From positions 2,200,001 through 2,264,000 of the forward strand of contig OY282434.1 in assembly GCA_958296095.1 (NCBI GenBank): a stretch of 64,000 nucleotides of DNA, read 5' to 3'. Made by a program: the position numbers and the translations under genes. The notes beneath the pieces were generated by a model. That model was not told the origin of the DNA, did not search any database, and worked only from the letters and a program-made list of their open reading frames with translations. This DNA comes from an uncultured Oligoflexales bacterium. Lineage in GTDB: Bacteria; Bdellovibrionota_B; Oligoflexia; Oligoflexales; JAPPIL01. This document shows positions 44,123 through 54,000 of this stretch, one piece after another. Position 1 is the stretch's first letter, and every line of letters starts with the position of its first letter.

Positions 44123-44689
44123 TCAAGTCCTGACGAAGGAAATAAATTCGTTACGCACGCCAAGATCGCTACGAAAGCAGCCCCGCATCGAACTGGTAAG
44201 GGTGAAGGAGTTTTGTTTTTGCACTCCACGCATCTTCATGCATAGGTGGTGAGCCTCGATGATTACCCCGACCCCTCTAGGTTTGACGGCATCTATCAAC
44301 GCTTGACCGATTTCATCGCCCATGCGTTCCTGCACTTGTAGACGACGGGCGAAGATGTCGATCAGGCGGGGAATTTTGGATAAGCCGATGATTCTGCCGT
44401 CGGGGATGTAGCCGACGTGACATTTGCCGAAGAAGGGCAGCATGTGGTGTTCACACAGACTGTAGACCTCAACATCGCGCACGACTACCATGTCTTCGTG
44501 TTCAACCTGGTAAACCGCACTGCTAACTATGCGCTGCAGATCCTCGCCGTAACCGCCAGTCATGTGTTCCCAAAACTTTGCCACCCGCCGCGGCGTGTCC
44601 AGCAACCCCTCACGCTCAGGGTCACTGACCAGATTGCCAATCAGTTGCCTGACCGTCTTGACGTTTTCGTCGAACTTTGACGTTTCCAT
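44123..44689 (-). CDS. folE: GTP cyclohydrolase I
   Basis: FolE makes dihydroneopterin triphosphate from GTP, the first step to folate (and queuosine). The zinc and active-site motifs are present: SLCEHHMLPFFGKCHVGYIP (Cys, His) and IEAHHLCMKMRGV (second Cys). Length 188 is normal. The start at 44689 (METSKFDENVK) has GGGAGT upstream; a longer frame to 44749 overlaps the preceding gene and is rejected. It lies 11 bases after the DHH gene and may be co-transcribed with it. Confidence 0.95.
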   Translation of the reverse strand: METSKFDENVKTVRQLIGNLVSDPEREGLLDTPRRVAKFWEHMTGGYGEDLQRIVSSAVYQVEHEDMVVVRDVEVYSLCEHHMLPFFGKCHVGYIPDGRIIGLSKIPRLIDIFARRLQVQERMGDEIGQALIDAVKPRGVGVIIEAHHLCMKMRGVQKQNSFTLTSSMRGCFRSDLGVRNEFISFVRT

Positions 44690-44699
44690 TCTACTCCCG

Positions 44700-45962
44700 T
44701 TAAACCTTGCCTGGTGCCAAGTCGTTATCCAGCGAACCTTTACCCTCAATCCCGATCTTCTGGTAAAAGAGATCGTCGATCGTTTTCTTGATCAAAATCC
44801 ACAGCAGCTCCTTATCTTGGCACTTGCTGAAGATACCGAGGGGAATTTGAAACCCTCCCTTGTCTTTGCGCCCGCCACCATACCAAGTGCCACGGCCATC
44901 CTGTCCGAAGACATCCTTGATCCACTTGTCGGGGTCGAGGATGTGCGACTTGGTGCGCAGCGAGCCGTCAACGTAACCGCGCATGACTCCAAAGACAACG
45001 ACTGTTTCGATACCTTCACGATGGAGGAGGTAGTCGGCACACTGCCCGATCCCGTCGCGATCTTCGTCACGCACAAAACCGACACCTGAAAACAGGTACG
45101 TGCCACGGATGTCCTTGCGCTGCAGGGCGACCTGGGTCAAGTCCATGGTCTTGGCAGGAATTGACTGGCGAGAGATGATAGCCAGCAAATCCCTATCGAC
45201 ATGCCCCGCGAGGTATTCGCTGGCGCGGAAGTCGAGAGCCGTTGCATTGACAAAGTCATCGGTATCCGAACGAATACCATGCATGAGTGCGGTAGCGACT
45301 TTCATTTCGTCGGCATTGTTGCCCTGAAAGCGGATACGACCCTCAATCATATACTCGGTATAGATGGCGGAGGTTGAGCCTGCCGACTCGCGAATGTCCA
45401 CGAAACCACCATTGGCACTGCCAGTATTTTTGTGGTGGTCGACGAACACCAGCAGCGAGCAGGACGGCGGCAATTCGATCGGCAAGTTGGTGCTCTGGGA
45501 GTCGTTGATCGCGTAGTAGTCGTAGGACGAGACATCGAAGCCTTGCCCCCATTCGACCAGTTCAATGTCGAGCTTCTTGACCAGGGCACGGTTTTCGTGG
45601 TGCGAAATTTCCTCAAAGTGCACGATGGTTGAGTCGATGTCGAAGAACGAGCCGATCCACTTGAGGCAGAGACTGCTGCCGATGGTATCAGGGTCGGGAT
45701 AGCCCTTGATGCAGATGAGCAGTCGCTGGCCACGTGCCGATTCGAGGGTGCGGTAAAAACTTTCTACCTTGCTTTGCGCCGCGGTCTTCTGGTTGAGATC
45801 GGGCACTACGGTCGGCGCGGCGGTTGCCGCGGCTGGTGTTGCCGATGCTGGCGGTGCTGCGGTTGCCACTACGGTCGGTGCAGCTGTTGCCACCGTTGGC
45901 GTGGCCTTGTCTTTGCTTTTAGTCTTTACTTTAGCCTTCAAACACGTGCTCCCAGTGATCAA
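44700..45962 (-). CDS. DHH-family phosphoesterase (NrnA-like)
   Basis: This 420-residue protein has an Ala/Thr/Pro-rich N-terminus of about 55 residues and a DHH domain with metal ligands in IKGYPDPDTIGSS, YAINDSQ, LVFVDHHKNTGS and HGIRSDTDDF. A C-terminal DHHA1 domain follows with GGGRKDKGGFQIPLG. The family includes oligoribonucleases (NrnA) and cyclic-dinucleotide phosphodiesterases; the exact substrate cannot be read. GGGRKDKGG differs from the common GGGHxxAAG, seen also in some members. The start is uncertain: the first codon is a TTG, and an inner TTG is possible. Confidence 0.82.
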   Translation of the reverse strand: MITGSTCLKAKVKTKSKDKATPTVATAAPTVVATAAPPASATPAAATAAPTVVPDLNQKTAAQSKVESFYRTLESARGQRLLICIKGYPDPDTIGSSLCLKWIGSFFDIDSTIVHFEEISHHENRALVKKLDIELVEWGQGFDVSSYDYYAINDSQSTNLPIELPPSCSLLVFVDHHKNTGSANGGFVDIRESAGSTSAIYTEYMIEGRIRFQGNNADEMKVATALMHGIRSDTDDFVNATALDFRASEYLAGHVDRDLLAIISRQSIPAKTMDLTQVALQRKDIRGTYLFSGVGFVRDEDRDGIGQCADYLLHREGIETVVVFGVMRGYVDGSLRTKSHILDPDKWIKDVFGQDGRGTWYGGGRKDKGGFQIPLGIFSKCQDKELLWILIKKTIDDLFYQKIGIEGKGSLDNDLAPGKV

Positions 45963-46161
45963 TCCCCAGCAGTATCGTCACCTGTTCATCGAGCAACTGC
46001 AAGCGATAACTTAGCCGCTGCGGGCACAAGTTTAGGTTGTTTTGACACCAAATGCAAAAAGATTAACTAGTTACCGCTACCTGCACGATCAGCTATTTAC
46101 AATCGCCACCATCTCATGTAGTAGGGCGGTCGGTGTCGTTTTCTGGTTGAGGGTGAATTCA

Positions 46162-46695
46162 ATGTTTTTCCAAAAATTGGTAGCGGTAGTAGTGATGGCA
46201 GTTGCGGTGGCTGCGTCAGGTTCTGCACAGGGCTTGGTGGTGGGCAAGAAGGCCCCTGAGGTCGTATTGAAGGACAAGCACGGCGGGCGTGTCGATGGCA
46301 CGGCGTGGAAGAGCGACGAGCTGACGGGCAAGGTGCATGCGGTGTTTTACGTCGATCCAGACGAACAGAAGATCAACGAGCATGTCGAACAGGCACTCAA
46401 GCAGGAAGCCTTCTCGCGCGACAAGTACGGCTCGGTGGCGATCGTCAACATGGGGGCGACGTGGATACCGAACTTTCTGATCTCCAAGCGTCTCAAGGCC
46501 AAGCAAACGCAGTTCTCTCACACCACTTTTGTGAAGGATCAAAGCAAAGTGCTGGTCAGGGCCTGGGGTTTGCTAGATAACTCCTACCACGTCTTGGTGT
46601 TTGACAAGGGTGGCAACGTTGCCTGGTCAAAAGGCGGCAAGCTGTCCCCTGAAGAGCTGACCGATCTGATCGCGACGATCCGACGCAATCTCTGA
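46162..46695 (+). CDS. YtfJ-like periplasmic protein with thioredoxin-type fold
   Basis: The 177-residue product has a signal peptide (MFFQKLVAVVVMAVAVAASG). The body follows the plan of YtfJ: GKKAPEVVLKDKHG, VAIVNMGATWIPNFLI, VRAWGLLDNSYHVLVFDKGG, then NVAWSKGGKLSPEEL. There is no CxxC, so it is not a disulfide oxidoreductase; the role of the family is unknown. The start has GAGGGTG before it. It converges with the Hsp70 gene, 54 bases apart. Confidence 0.72.
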   Translation: MFFQKLVAVVVMAVAVAASGSAQGLVVGKKAPEVVLKDKHGGRVDGTAWKSDELTGKVHAVFYVDPDEQKINEHVEQALKQEAFSRDKYGSVAIVNMGATWIPNFLISKRLKAKQTQFSHTTFVKDQSKVLVRAWGLLDNSYHVLVFDKGGNVAWSKGGKLSPEELTDLIATIRRNL

Positions 46696-46749
46696 GCCAC
46701 TCGGAGCTTACGTGCAGCTGACTTGCTTGTTTGCCAGCCAGCGGCACTG

Positions 46750-48708
46750 CTACTTGTCAGCCGCTCCCTGTATTTTGACGCGTATTGTCTCGAGCAACTT
46801 GCGTATATCCTTCCGCTCCTTGCCCATCGCCTCTAGTTGTTGGCGCGTTATCTGCTGCTCCTTGAGTACTGCCTCTAGTGCCTCGCGCGTTATCTTCAGC
46901 TCCTCGGCCATTTCCCCAAGCATTTTCAGGACGGGGTTTTCTTCTTCGACACCATCCTCCATGTCAATTTCATCAGGGGTTTTGCTCATATCAATCTTAA
47001 GGACCTTGGGTTTAAGATTTTCGCCGCCATAAGCGGTTACCGTAAGAATACCGTTAGTATCGATTGAGTACACAACTTCAACATCATTACCGGCCCCGAT
47101 GTCCTCAAGATCAATTCTCCCCAACAGCATATTCTCACTGGGAATTTCGCTCTCGCCTTGACGGATATTGATGACAACATCGGTAGCCACTGCTTCCCCG
47201 GTAGCATCTCCGTCAGCGGGAGTATCTGCTAGCTTATGAATAACTACCTTTGAAACAGATCTGTTACCTCGTTTCATATCAACCCGCAGATCCATAGGGA
47301 CAACATCCGACAAATGAAATTCCTTCTGCTCCCCGTCCAAAAACTTCGCATACCTTGCCGCGCCTCTGGCCACCACTTCATCAGGATCAATCTCTTCTTT
47401 CAGCTTATCCTTACCAAACATCTTGCCAAGTTTTTTTTGCACCAAAAGATTACGGCTCGAACCACCGACCAGCACCACTTCATCGATGTTCTGTTCGTTA
47501 TCGCCTTCACCGACTGCTTTACGTGTCAGTGCCAGGGTGTCTTCTACAATATCTTTTATCTCTTCGTTAAAGTCATCGTAGCTAAGCTTAACTTCCACAT
47601 CCTTACCTGCTAACCTGATTGTGTTTACGTAGGTGCCGATAACCTCAGTTCCCAGATGAATTTTGGCCTTCTCGGCCTCTTCGATTGTTGCCAGATGAAT
47701 TTTGGCCTTCTCGGCCTCTTCAATTATAGCCCGCTGGCTCTCAGGTGACAGATTGTCTAAATCTGAGCCTAATAACTCCCGCGCCAGCTTTTCGGCAATT
47801 TTTCTGTCAATATCGTCACCACCGAGACTAGGGTTACCCTCGATCGCGGTCACCGTAAATGTTTTCTTCTTGCCTTCTAGCTTAGCATCGACGATAGAAA
47901 CATCCATCGTGCCGCCGCCAAAGTCATAGATCAAGTATTTAACTCCTCGCTTTAACTTCTTTTTATCTAATTCCGCCGCGCCATGCGCAAACGCTGCCGC
48001 CGTCGGCTCGTTGATAAGTACAACCTCATCAAATCCCGCCGCTATGGCCGCTCGCTTAGTCGCAGCTTTCTGGAAATCGTAAAAATAAGCTGGCACAGTG
48101 ATCACTGCTTTTTTAAATTCCTTGCCTAAGCCTTTCTCAATCCTCTGTTTAACATCTTCTATTACTTCCTTAGCCACCGTTTCCGGAGAAACATCACCTG
48201 CAACAGTCTCAATTGCCGCCAGGCTCTCCATGCCTTCTCTGGTGTCGGCTACCACCTTCCAGGGGTGCTTACCTTTTACAGCTTGCCAACGGGGAGCACC
48301 TATAATGCGCTTGGACGAAGTAATCGTGCCATCCTTGCCGAGGGCGGTGTCGCCGTGTTCGACAACCTTGCCGTCCGCATCAAATCGCACCGCGCTGGCA
48401 GTCATTGTTATGCCATTATCGTCAGCCACAAGCTCGTCACCGCGCCCGCCGCCAGATTTGGATGTTCCCAGATCGATGCCGATGTATTCTTCTTTATCAA
48501 CGACTTTCTTCTTGAACATCTCGCTCAGATCAAAGTGCTTCCAGGCCTTGTAACCACCAAAAGTCGCGGCAACTACGCCTGCAGCGATGATCCCCGCGAC
48601 AATAAACTTGCGCCTGTTATCTTTTTTCTGATTATCATCCCAGGCCAATCCCTGACCAGCCAGGGTCAGGGCGAGCAACCCTACCATAACTCTGTTTCTG
48701 ATCTGCAT
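46750..48708 (-). CDS. Membrane-anchored Hsp70 (DnaK paralogue)
   Basis: This 652-residue Hsp70 has an unusual N-terminus: a signal-like sequence (MQIRNRVMVGLLALTLAGQG), a basic linker (NQKKDNRRK) and a second hydrophobic segment (IVAGIIAAGVVAATFGGYKA, about residues 36-55). The ATPase domain follows (about 62-450) with IGIDLGTSKSGGG, ITVPAYFYDFQKAATKRAA, LINEPTAAAFAHG, LIYDFGGGTMDVSI and VVLVGGSSRNLLVQ, all intact. Then comes a beta substrate domain. In place of the normal lid is a coiled coil (ELKITREALEAVLKEQQ). Topology is uncertain: a hairpin of two helices would leave Hsp70 in the cytoplasm, while a cleaved signal would change this. No dnaJ or grpE is nearby. It is the last gene of a three-gene operon with two giant envelope proteins. 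Confidence 0.88.
   Translation of the reverse strand: MQIRNRVMVGLLALTLAGQGLAWDDNQKKDNRRKFIVAGIIAAGVVAATFGGYKAWKHFDLSEMFKKKVVDKEEYIGIDLGTSKSGGGRGDELVADDNGITMTASAVRFDADGKVVEHGDTALGKDGTITSSKRIIGAPRWQAVKGKHPWKVVADTREGMESLAAIETVAGDVSPETVAKEVIEDVKQRIEKGLGKEFKKAVITVPAYFYDFQKAATKRAAIAAGFDEVVLINEPTAAAFAHGAAELDKKKLKRGVKYLIYDFGGGTMDVSIVDAKLEGKKKTFTVTAIEGNPSLGGDDIDRKIAEKLARELLGSDLDNLSPESQRAIIEEAEKAKIHLATIEEAEKAKIHLGTEVIGTYVNTIRLAGKDVEVKLSYDDFNEEIKDIVEDTLALTRKAVGEGDNEQNIDEVVLVGGSSRNLLVQKKLGKMFGKDKLKEEIDPDEVVARGAARYAKFLDGEQKEFHLSDVVPMDLRVDMKRGNRSVSKVVIHKLADTPADGDATGEAVATDVVINIRQGESEIPSENMLLGRIDLEDIGAGNDVEVVYSIDTNGILTVTAYGGENLKPKVLKIDMSKTPDEIDMEDGVEEENPVLKMLGEMAEELKITREALEAVLKEQQITRQQLEAMGKERKDIRKLLETIRVKIQGAADK
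47645..47722 (-). repeat. 39-bp in-frame tandem duplication within the Hsp70 ATPase domain
   Basis: Two copies of CCAGATGAATTTTGGCCTTC followed by TCGGCCTCTTC encode IEEAEKAKIHLAT and IEEAEKAKIHLGT. Other DnaKs have a single EAAEKAKIELS here. The two copies differ at only a few bases, so the duplication is recent. Confidence 0.9.
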
Positions 48709-48712
48709 TTTC

Positions 48713-51031
48713 TTACCCTCCTAGTTCTCGTAAAAATCGTTGTTTATCGATCGTATCCAATATATCTCTGCGCTGGCGCAACAGCTCTCCAGCATTACGC
48801 AAATCTTCCGTCACGGGCGTGAGACTTACCGCCCAAATTTCTTGGGGCGAACACCCTGCTGCCGCAGTCGTAACCGGTGCTTGCCGCGGTGCATCGAGCA
48901 CCTGGTTGACCCGCAGACTGGGGGCAAAGCTGTGGAGGTGATTAACTTTCGCCGCCAAACTTTGCCAACGTTGTGCTAGTGTGGCATGAGTTTCTCTTTC
49001 GGCCTCAATTTGTTCAACGCTGAAGGTTTGCAAAGCATCTTGGTCTTGTGCACTCGTCTCAATGTCATGTTTTAGTTGACAGGTTTGATAAGCAAGCTCG
49101 AGCGCAACTAACTTTTGTATGTCAAGCAGTGCCGCCTTAGGGTGCAGCTTGTGCGTATGCAATTTGCGCCAATAGTGCGCCAGCACCCCCACACCAGCAC
49201 CGGCAACACCGACAATGCCCAGCCGCTTCAGTGCCTTAAGATTGGTCGGCAGGCCCGCAAAATTCCACTGGCGACCGTTGTCAAAGTGCAGTAATTTCGC
49301 GCTCCAGCGCCGCGGCCAGGATTTGCTATGCTTGCCTAATTTTTGCGCCAGATTGCTAAGACCTGCCGCGCCCATCAGAGCAAAAGTGCCTGCTAATGCA
49401 CCTTTGATGCCGTCAGCCCACACCGCGTCATAATAGGCATCGTGGACTTCGGCCTGCTCCTCAATGTCTTGCACCAGTGTCGCTAGCGCCTGACGATGCT
49501 GAGCCTGACGCTGATAGATATCAACTATGTGCAATATTATGTAATTAAAATCCTTAACGTTTTTCAACAAGGCGACTTCTTTTGCCAGAAAACGGGCAAA
49601 GTGGCGGGTTGAAGTCAGCACCGCGTGGTTGCGGCCATCGGGCCGCTGGGTCTCTGCCGCCTGCTGGTCATTGGCTTGATGATAGCCGAGGTAAACGTCG
49701 AGTGCCGTGCGCAAATCATCGGCAGTAAATTTAATTTTCCCCAGCTGGTTAAGCTCAACTATTTTGCTAAAATTTTCATACATCAGCAGCATATTGTTAA
49801 ATTTTGCCAACATCTTGTGATGAAAATGTTGCAAAAAAACAAACTGGGACTCTTCACCGAGAACTTTAAACACCATCGCGACTTGCCACAGTAGTTTGAT
49901 GTTGTGGTGCAAGCGGCCCTCGTCGAGCTCAGCTTTTGCTTGGCTATGGCTCTGCGCAGGCAGGCTGTAGTCATAATTTATTTGCAGTGATTTAGACAGT
50001 TGTGCGGTTATGGTCTCAATTCTTTCTCGTATACCTGCATCACTTGCTGCCTGTTGTGCGGCAGGCTTAGCTAGTTCTTGCTCAAATTCTACCATCTTCT
50101 GTAGGTGTTGCATCTCGTAGAGTGTAACCAGTTGTGTTGTCACCGCGGTAAGTTGTTGCGCCGCGGTGATGGTCTGCGCTGTATCGCCTGCCGCGGCAGC
50201 ACCATATAGGTCTTGGAGGCTGTTTTTGAAGTGGCGTTCTTTTCGTTTAGTGGTAACCGTGCGCAGCAGATAGTAGCCACCTTGCTGAACGACAAAGTAT
50301 CCCAATAGTGCACCCAGTGCGCCTTTCAGGTAACGCGGCTTAAATTTTGGCTTAAGAATTCTGTAGACCTCATCGCTGTTTTTAGTGAGAGTATTAAAAA
50401 CAAATTGCCCCGTGCCCATACCCGCACCGATGGAAAACAAACGATAGAGATAGTCATTGCGTTTTTGTTGATAATCAAAGTTGCGCTTGCCGTGGGCAAA
50501 GCTCAGTATTTCCTGGGGTTCAGGCGGTAGCTCAGGCGAGGGCTGGCGGAAAAAATTAACCGCGTAGTATGTGCCGACACCACCGCCAACAGGCAACAGC
50601 AGATGCAGATGTCGCAAGGTGCTAAATGCCGCGAGCGGGTTCTTAAGCAGACCGATACCACCCGCAGCCAAACCCAGCGCCGAGATAAATTTCAACTTAC
50701 CATACTCAGCCTGGCTGCGACTGACATAACTGTGTAGGTAATGACTATCCCAGTAAGTTTGGATGCTATCACTGAGGGCTAACACGGCCTCAGGCTGTTG
50801 CGCGGCAAAGCTTTCTAAATACCTCAGCGTTTGGCGATAGACCTCACGGTCGTAGTTGGTAAAGAGACGTTTGAGTAGTTTCATTTCCAACACCAGGGCG
50901 CTGGCCGCAGTCGTGTAGCTGGCCAGATACTCATCAACAAGTGCCTGCTCTTGGCTGGCATCGGCATAGTAAACGGTATCTTGTGCCTGTAATGGCATCG
51001 AAAATAGCAATATGCACAGGACTCGCATCAT
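48713..51031 (-). CDS. Large envelope protein of unknown function (772 residues)
   Basis: It begins with a signal peptide (MMRVLCILLFSMPLQAQ). Helical, charged segments alternate with Gly-rich hydrophobic stretches at about residues 118-135, 143-160, 242-262, 558-575 and 618-635 (ALGLAAGGIGLLKN, IVGVAGAGVGVLAHYW), which look more like membrane hairpins than soluble helices. The segment FDYQQKRNDYLYRLF resembles YYRQERNGYFLSYAL in the 1,208-residue protein upstream, in both cases just before a hydrophobic stretch. I do not recognise a family. Its ATG overlaps the upstream stop (ATGA), and its end GELGG contains the ribosome-binding site of the Hsp70 gene, so translation of the three is linked. 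Confidence 0.75.
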   Translation of the reverse strand: MMRVLCILLFSMPLQAQDTVYYADASQEQALVDEYLASYTTAASALVLEMKLLKRLFTNYDREVYRQTLRYLESFAAQQPEAVLALSDSIQTYWDSHYLHSYVSRSQAEYGKLKFISALGLAAGGIGLLKNPLAAFSTLRHLHLLLPVGGGVGTYYAVNFFRQPSPELPPEPQEILSFAHGKRNFDYQQKRNDYLYRLFSIGAGMGTGQFVFNTLTKNSDEVYRILKPKFKPRYLKGALGALLGYFVVQQGGYYLLRTVTTKRKERHFKNSLQDLYGAAAAGDTAQTITAAQQLTAVTTQLVTLYEMQHLQKMVEFEQELAKPAAQQAASDAGIRERIETITAQLSKSLQINYDYSLPAQSHSQAKAELDEGRLHHNIKLLWQVAMVFKVLGEESQFVFLQHFHHKMLAKFNNMLLMYENFSKIVELNQLGKIKFTADDLRTALDVYLGYHQANDQQAAETQRPDGRNHAVLTSTRHFARFLAKEVALLKNVKDFNYIILHIVDIYQRQAQHRQALATLVQDIEEQAEVHDAYYDAVWADGIKGALAGTFALMGAAGLSNLAQKLGKHSKSWPRRWSAKLLHFDNGRQWNFAGLPTNLKALKRLGIVGVAGAGVGVLAHYWRKLHTHKLHPKAALLDIQKLVALELAYQTCQLKHDIETSAQDQDALQTFSVEQIEAERETHATLAQRWQSLAAKVNHLHSFAPSLRVNQVLDAPRQAPVTTAAAGCSPQEIWAVSLTPVTEDLRNAGELLRQRRDILDTIDKQRFLRELGG

Positions 51032-54000
51032 GAGCCACCACCTTCAAAATAGCCATGTTTCAAGTAGTGTTTGATACTCGTCCAAGCGTGATTTAGTCTA
51101 TCGCGATTTTTCTTCTTGTGCGGCGTATCGTTCTTCATACCAGGAGAGATCGTATACTTGCGGATACGACCTTTTAGTTTCTTTTCGATAAGTGGCCTCT
51201 CGTCTCGCACGTCCTTCAGGGTTTTGATGCCTTTGCTGTTATAGCCTATAGTCTTAATATGCTTAAGCAATTGTCGCATCTCCTCAGGAGTTGCCTGGAT
51301 AACTTCTGTCTTATAGCCAACGAACATATTGCCTTCAAACAGCGCGCTGCTGGCGGCTCTGTTTTTGCCAAAATAATCTCTACTGCCGCTAAACTTGTGA
51401 CCTAACTTAGATCGTAGCTTCATGAGGGTAGATCTAACATTTTCTAGGTTGGCCACTGGGGGCATTTGTGCCGCGCTGAGATAAAAATTCAGCACCGCGA
51501 GATCAAGTGCTGCCTGGCTACGCTCAGGAAACATACTTTCTGCTACGGCTTCGCCGAGGGCGCGTTGATATGTTTTTTCTGCTACCTTAGTCTTACCAAT
51601 ACGCAAGGGAGAAATTTTTAGTCGGCGTACCAGGGTCATCTGTAGCTGCCCCATGGCAAGCTCAGCCTCTTGAAAAACAGCTTTACTATAGACCCCTGTT
51701 TTGTAGCCATACTTGATTAAGCCGTAAGCACGCGCGATAGTGTCGAAATCAAACACCGCCTCAGTCAGGCCGAGTGCGGCAAAATCATGCTTGTGTTCAA
51801 TAGCTGCCACCTTGAGGGCCTGCTCTTTGTCCGCCATCATGCTGAGAAGTTTTTGCTCCGCGGTCTTAATGCGGTGAATACGCTCGCGTTTATAGTGACG
51901 CGAGACGTTGCTAGCCCTTTCTAATTCGGTAATCTGTCGTTCGGCGTTACGTTTGATATAGTCAGCTTTAAAAATGCTACGCCTGCGTTTGTAGACCGTA
52001 TTAGCCGCATCATCAACACCCACATGCTTGAGTAGCCGCTGCAAATTTTTTTCTTTGAGCTTAGGCACAACATGGGAAAATTTCAGGCTGTACACCCACC
52101 AGCCGACGAAGAGGGCATGCATGCTCATATCTAGCGCGTAGCTAAGGAAATATCCGTTTCTTTCCTGGCGATAGTAGTTGAGATCAGTGCCGCTGATTAA
52201 GTTGTGTCGAGTGCTACCTAGATGGTAGTATTGCTGCAGTTCACGCAACTTTTGTGGTTTAACGACAAAAGTCTGGTAGGGCATAGCTACAAAGTATTCA
52301 AATAAAATTACCCCCCACATGGCATGTAACAGCGGCGCGGCATAAGGCATAGCCCCACCGAAGACGGGGTTCAACCAACTCAATACATGTGCCCCCGCCG
52401 TGCCAAACAAAGACCTGCGCAACAACCATCCGCCGAGATGATAGCCGATCATGACGGTAAAAAAACTGCCGATATAGTTAATGTTTATTGCTTCCCAGTT
52501 ATGTTGAAAGCGAGAGGGCTGGTTGTGGCGTTTGACAAATTTTTCATGCAACGGATAGAGACCGTCGAATTCCTTCATACTCACCCTGAGTATGGGTGAC
52601 CCTGCCGCCAGGTGCTTGATATCTAGTAACGATGCGGCGCGGTCGATTGCGGCAATTTTATCTTTGATATTTAAATGCTGTCGCCTAAGTGCCTGGCTGA
52701 GCAAAGACCAGATCTTAGCGGTATCTAGGGTGGCCAGGTCTTTATCTTTTATCCTGGCTACCAGCACCTGATAAAGTTTTTTGCCGTTTTTTTCCAGCAA
52801 CAAAAAGGGATATTCATCCAGATAGACAAACTTCAATTCTTGCAAATAATTAGCCCGTTGTGATGCCTCTAGTGGCAACATATCCAGCGTGGGGGTGGCC
52901 GCGCCGTTATCGGCAAAATAACCAAACCAATACCCGTACTGCAGCAGTGATTTTAACTGGGCCATATGATTGATTCTTACGCTACGCTTAATGGCGCGCA
53001 CAGTATCTTGTTCGTGGTCTTCAAGTTGTGCCAGGGCCGGGTTGATATGCGTGCTGACTATGTCGTGGTAACTCAATGCCGCCAGTTTATGCGGCTTAAG
53101 CTTTGTGTGTGGCAACAGTCTGGCAAAATGCTGATGCAATTCTTGGAAGAAAATTTTGCGACTAAGCTGGTAGTCCTGTTGACGCAGCACCGCCTCGATT
53201 GATGCCTGCACTTCACCGCTGAAATCCATAACAAAAAGATCATGCAGCAGTGCTTTGCGCAAAATAGACAGCTGCACAGGTTGCCCCGCCGCTTCGGACT
53301 CGATGTTGGCAACATGACGGGCACTGAGGAGAACTTTATTGATAAAACTTTGCCGTATTGCATCTTGGCTATGGGTAAGTTGTGCAGTTGCCTTAGCATA
53401 CCACTGGGCGGTCTGTTGCGGAGAATTTTTTTGCAGCTCTCGTTGACGCAGACTGAGCTCAGCATACAGCCGGACTTTATGGCGATGGCTGAGTTGCAGT
53501 GGCATTATCGCCGCCAGCAGTGCATGGGTGCGACTACGCAGCAGCGCGTGTTGCAGGGCAATTATGCTGGTGTCACTGCCGTCGATGTCCACCGATAGGG
53601 TGATGAGGATTTTTTCTAATTCTAGCGGCAACAGGAGATGTTCAGCTAGGAGCATGAAACGTCGCATATCTTCCACATCGTGCACGGCGATGGCATATTT
53701 CTGGCGGTTATCGAGCAGTGCGTAGATTTTTCTTGCCAGCTCGCGTGTCGTCACCGCGTTAAGCTGCGGGTGGGCTGCAGCCAGCTGTTCGTACAGTTCC
53801 CAGTTAGCAATCAACGGCTGCCGCAAACCCTGTGGAGGCAGGGGCAAGCGTGGCATCGTGGTCAGCAAGGCATGCTGCATATGTGTTTGACGTTGTTCGT
53901 GATAGATGCGAGTGACGAGGCGCTGGCGCAAATCGGACTGCGCATAATCTGCTGGTGCTAGCAAGGTGCTGCTGTCAACATCACCCCGATAAAAAGCATT

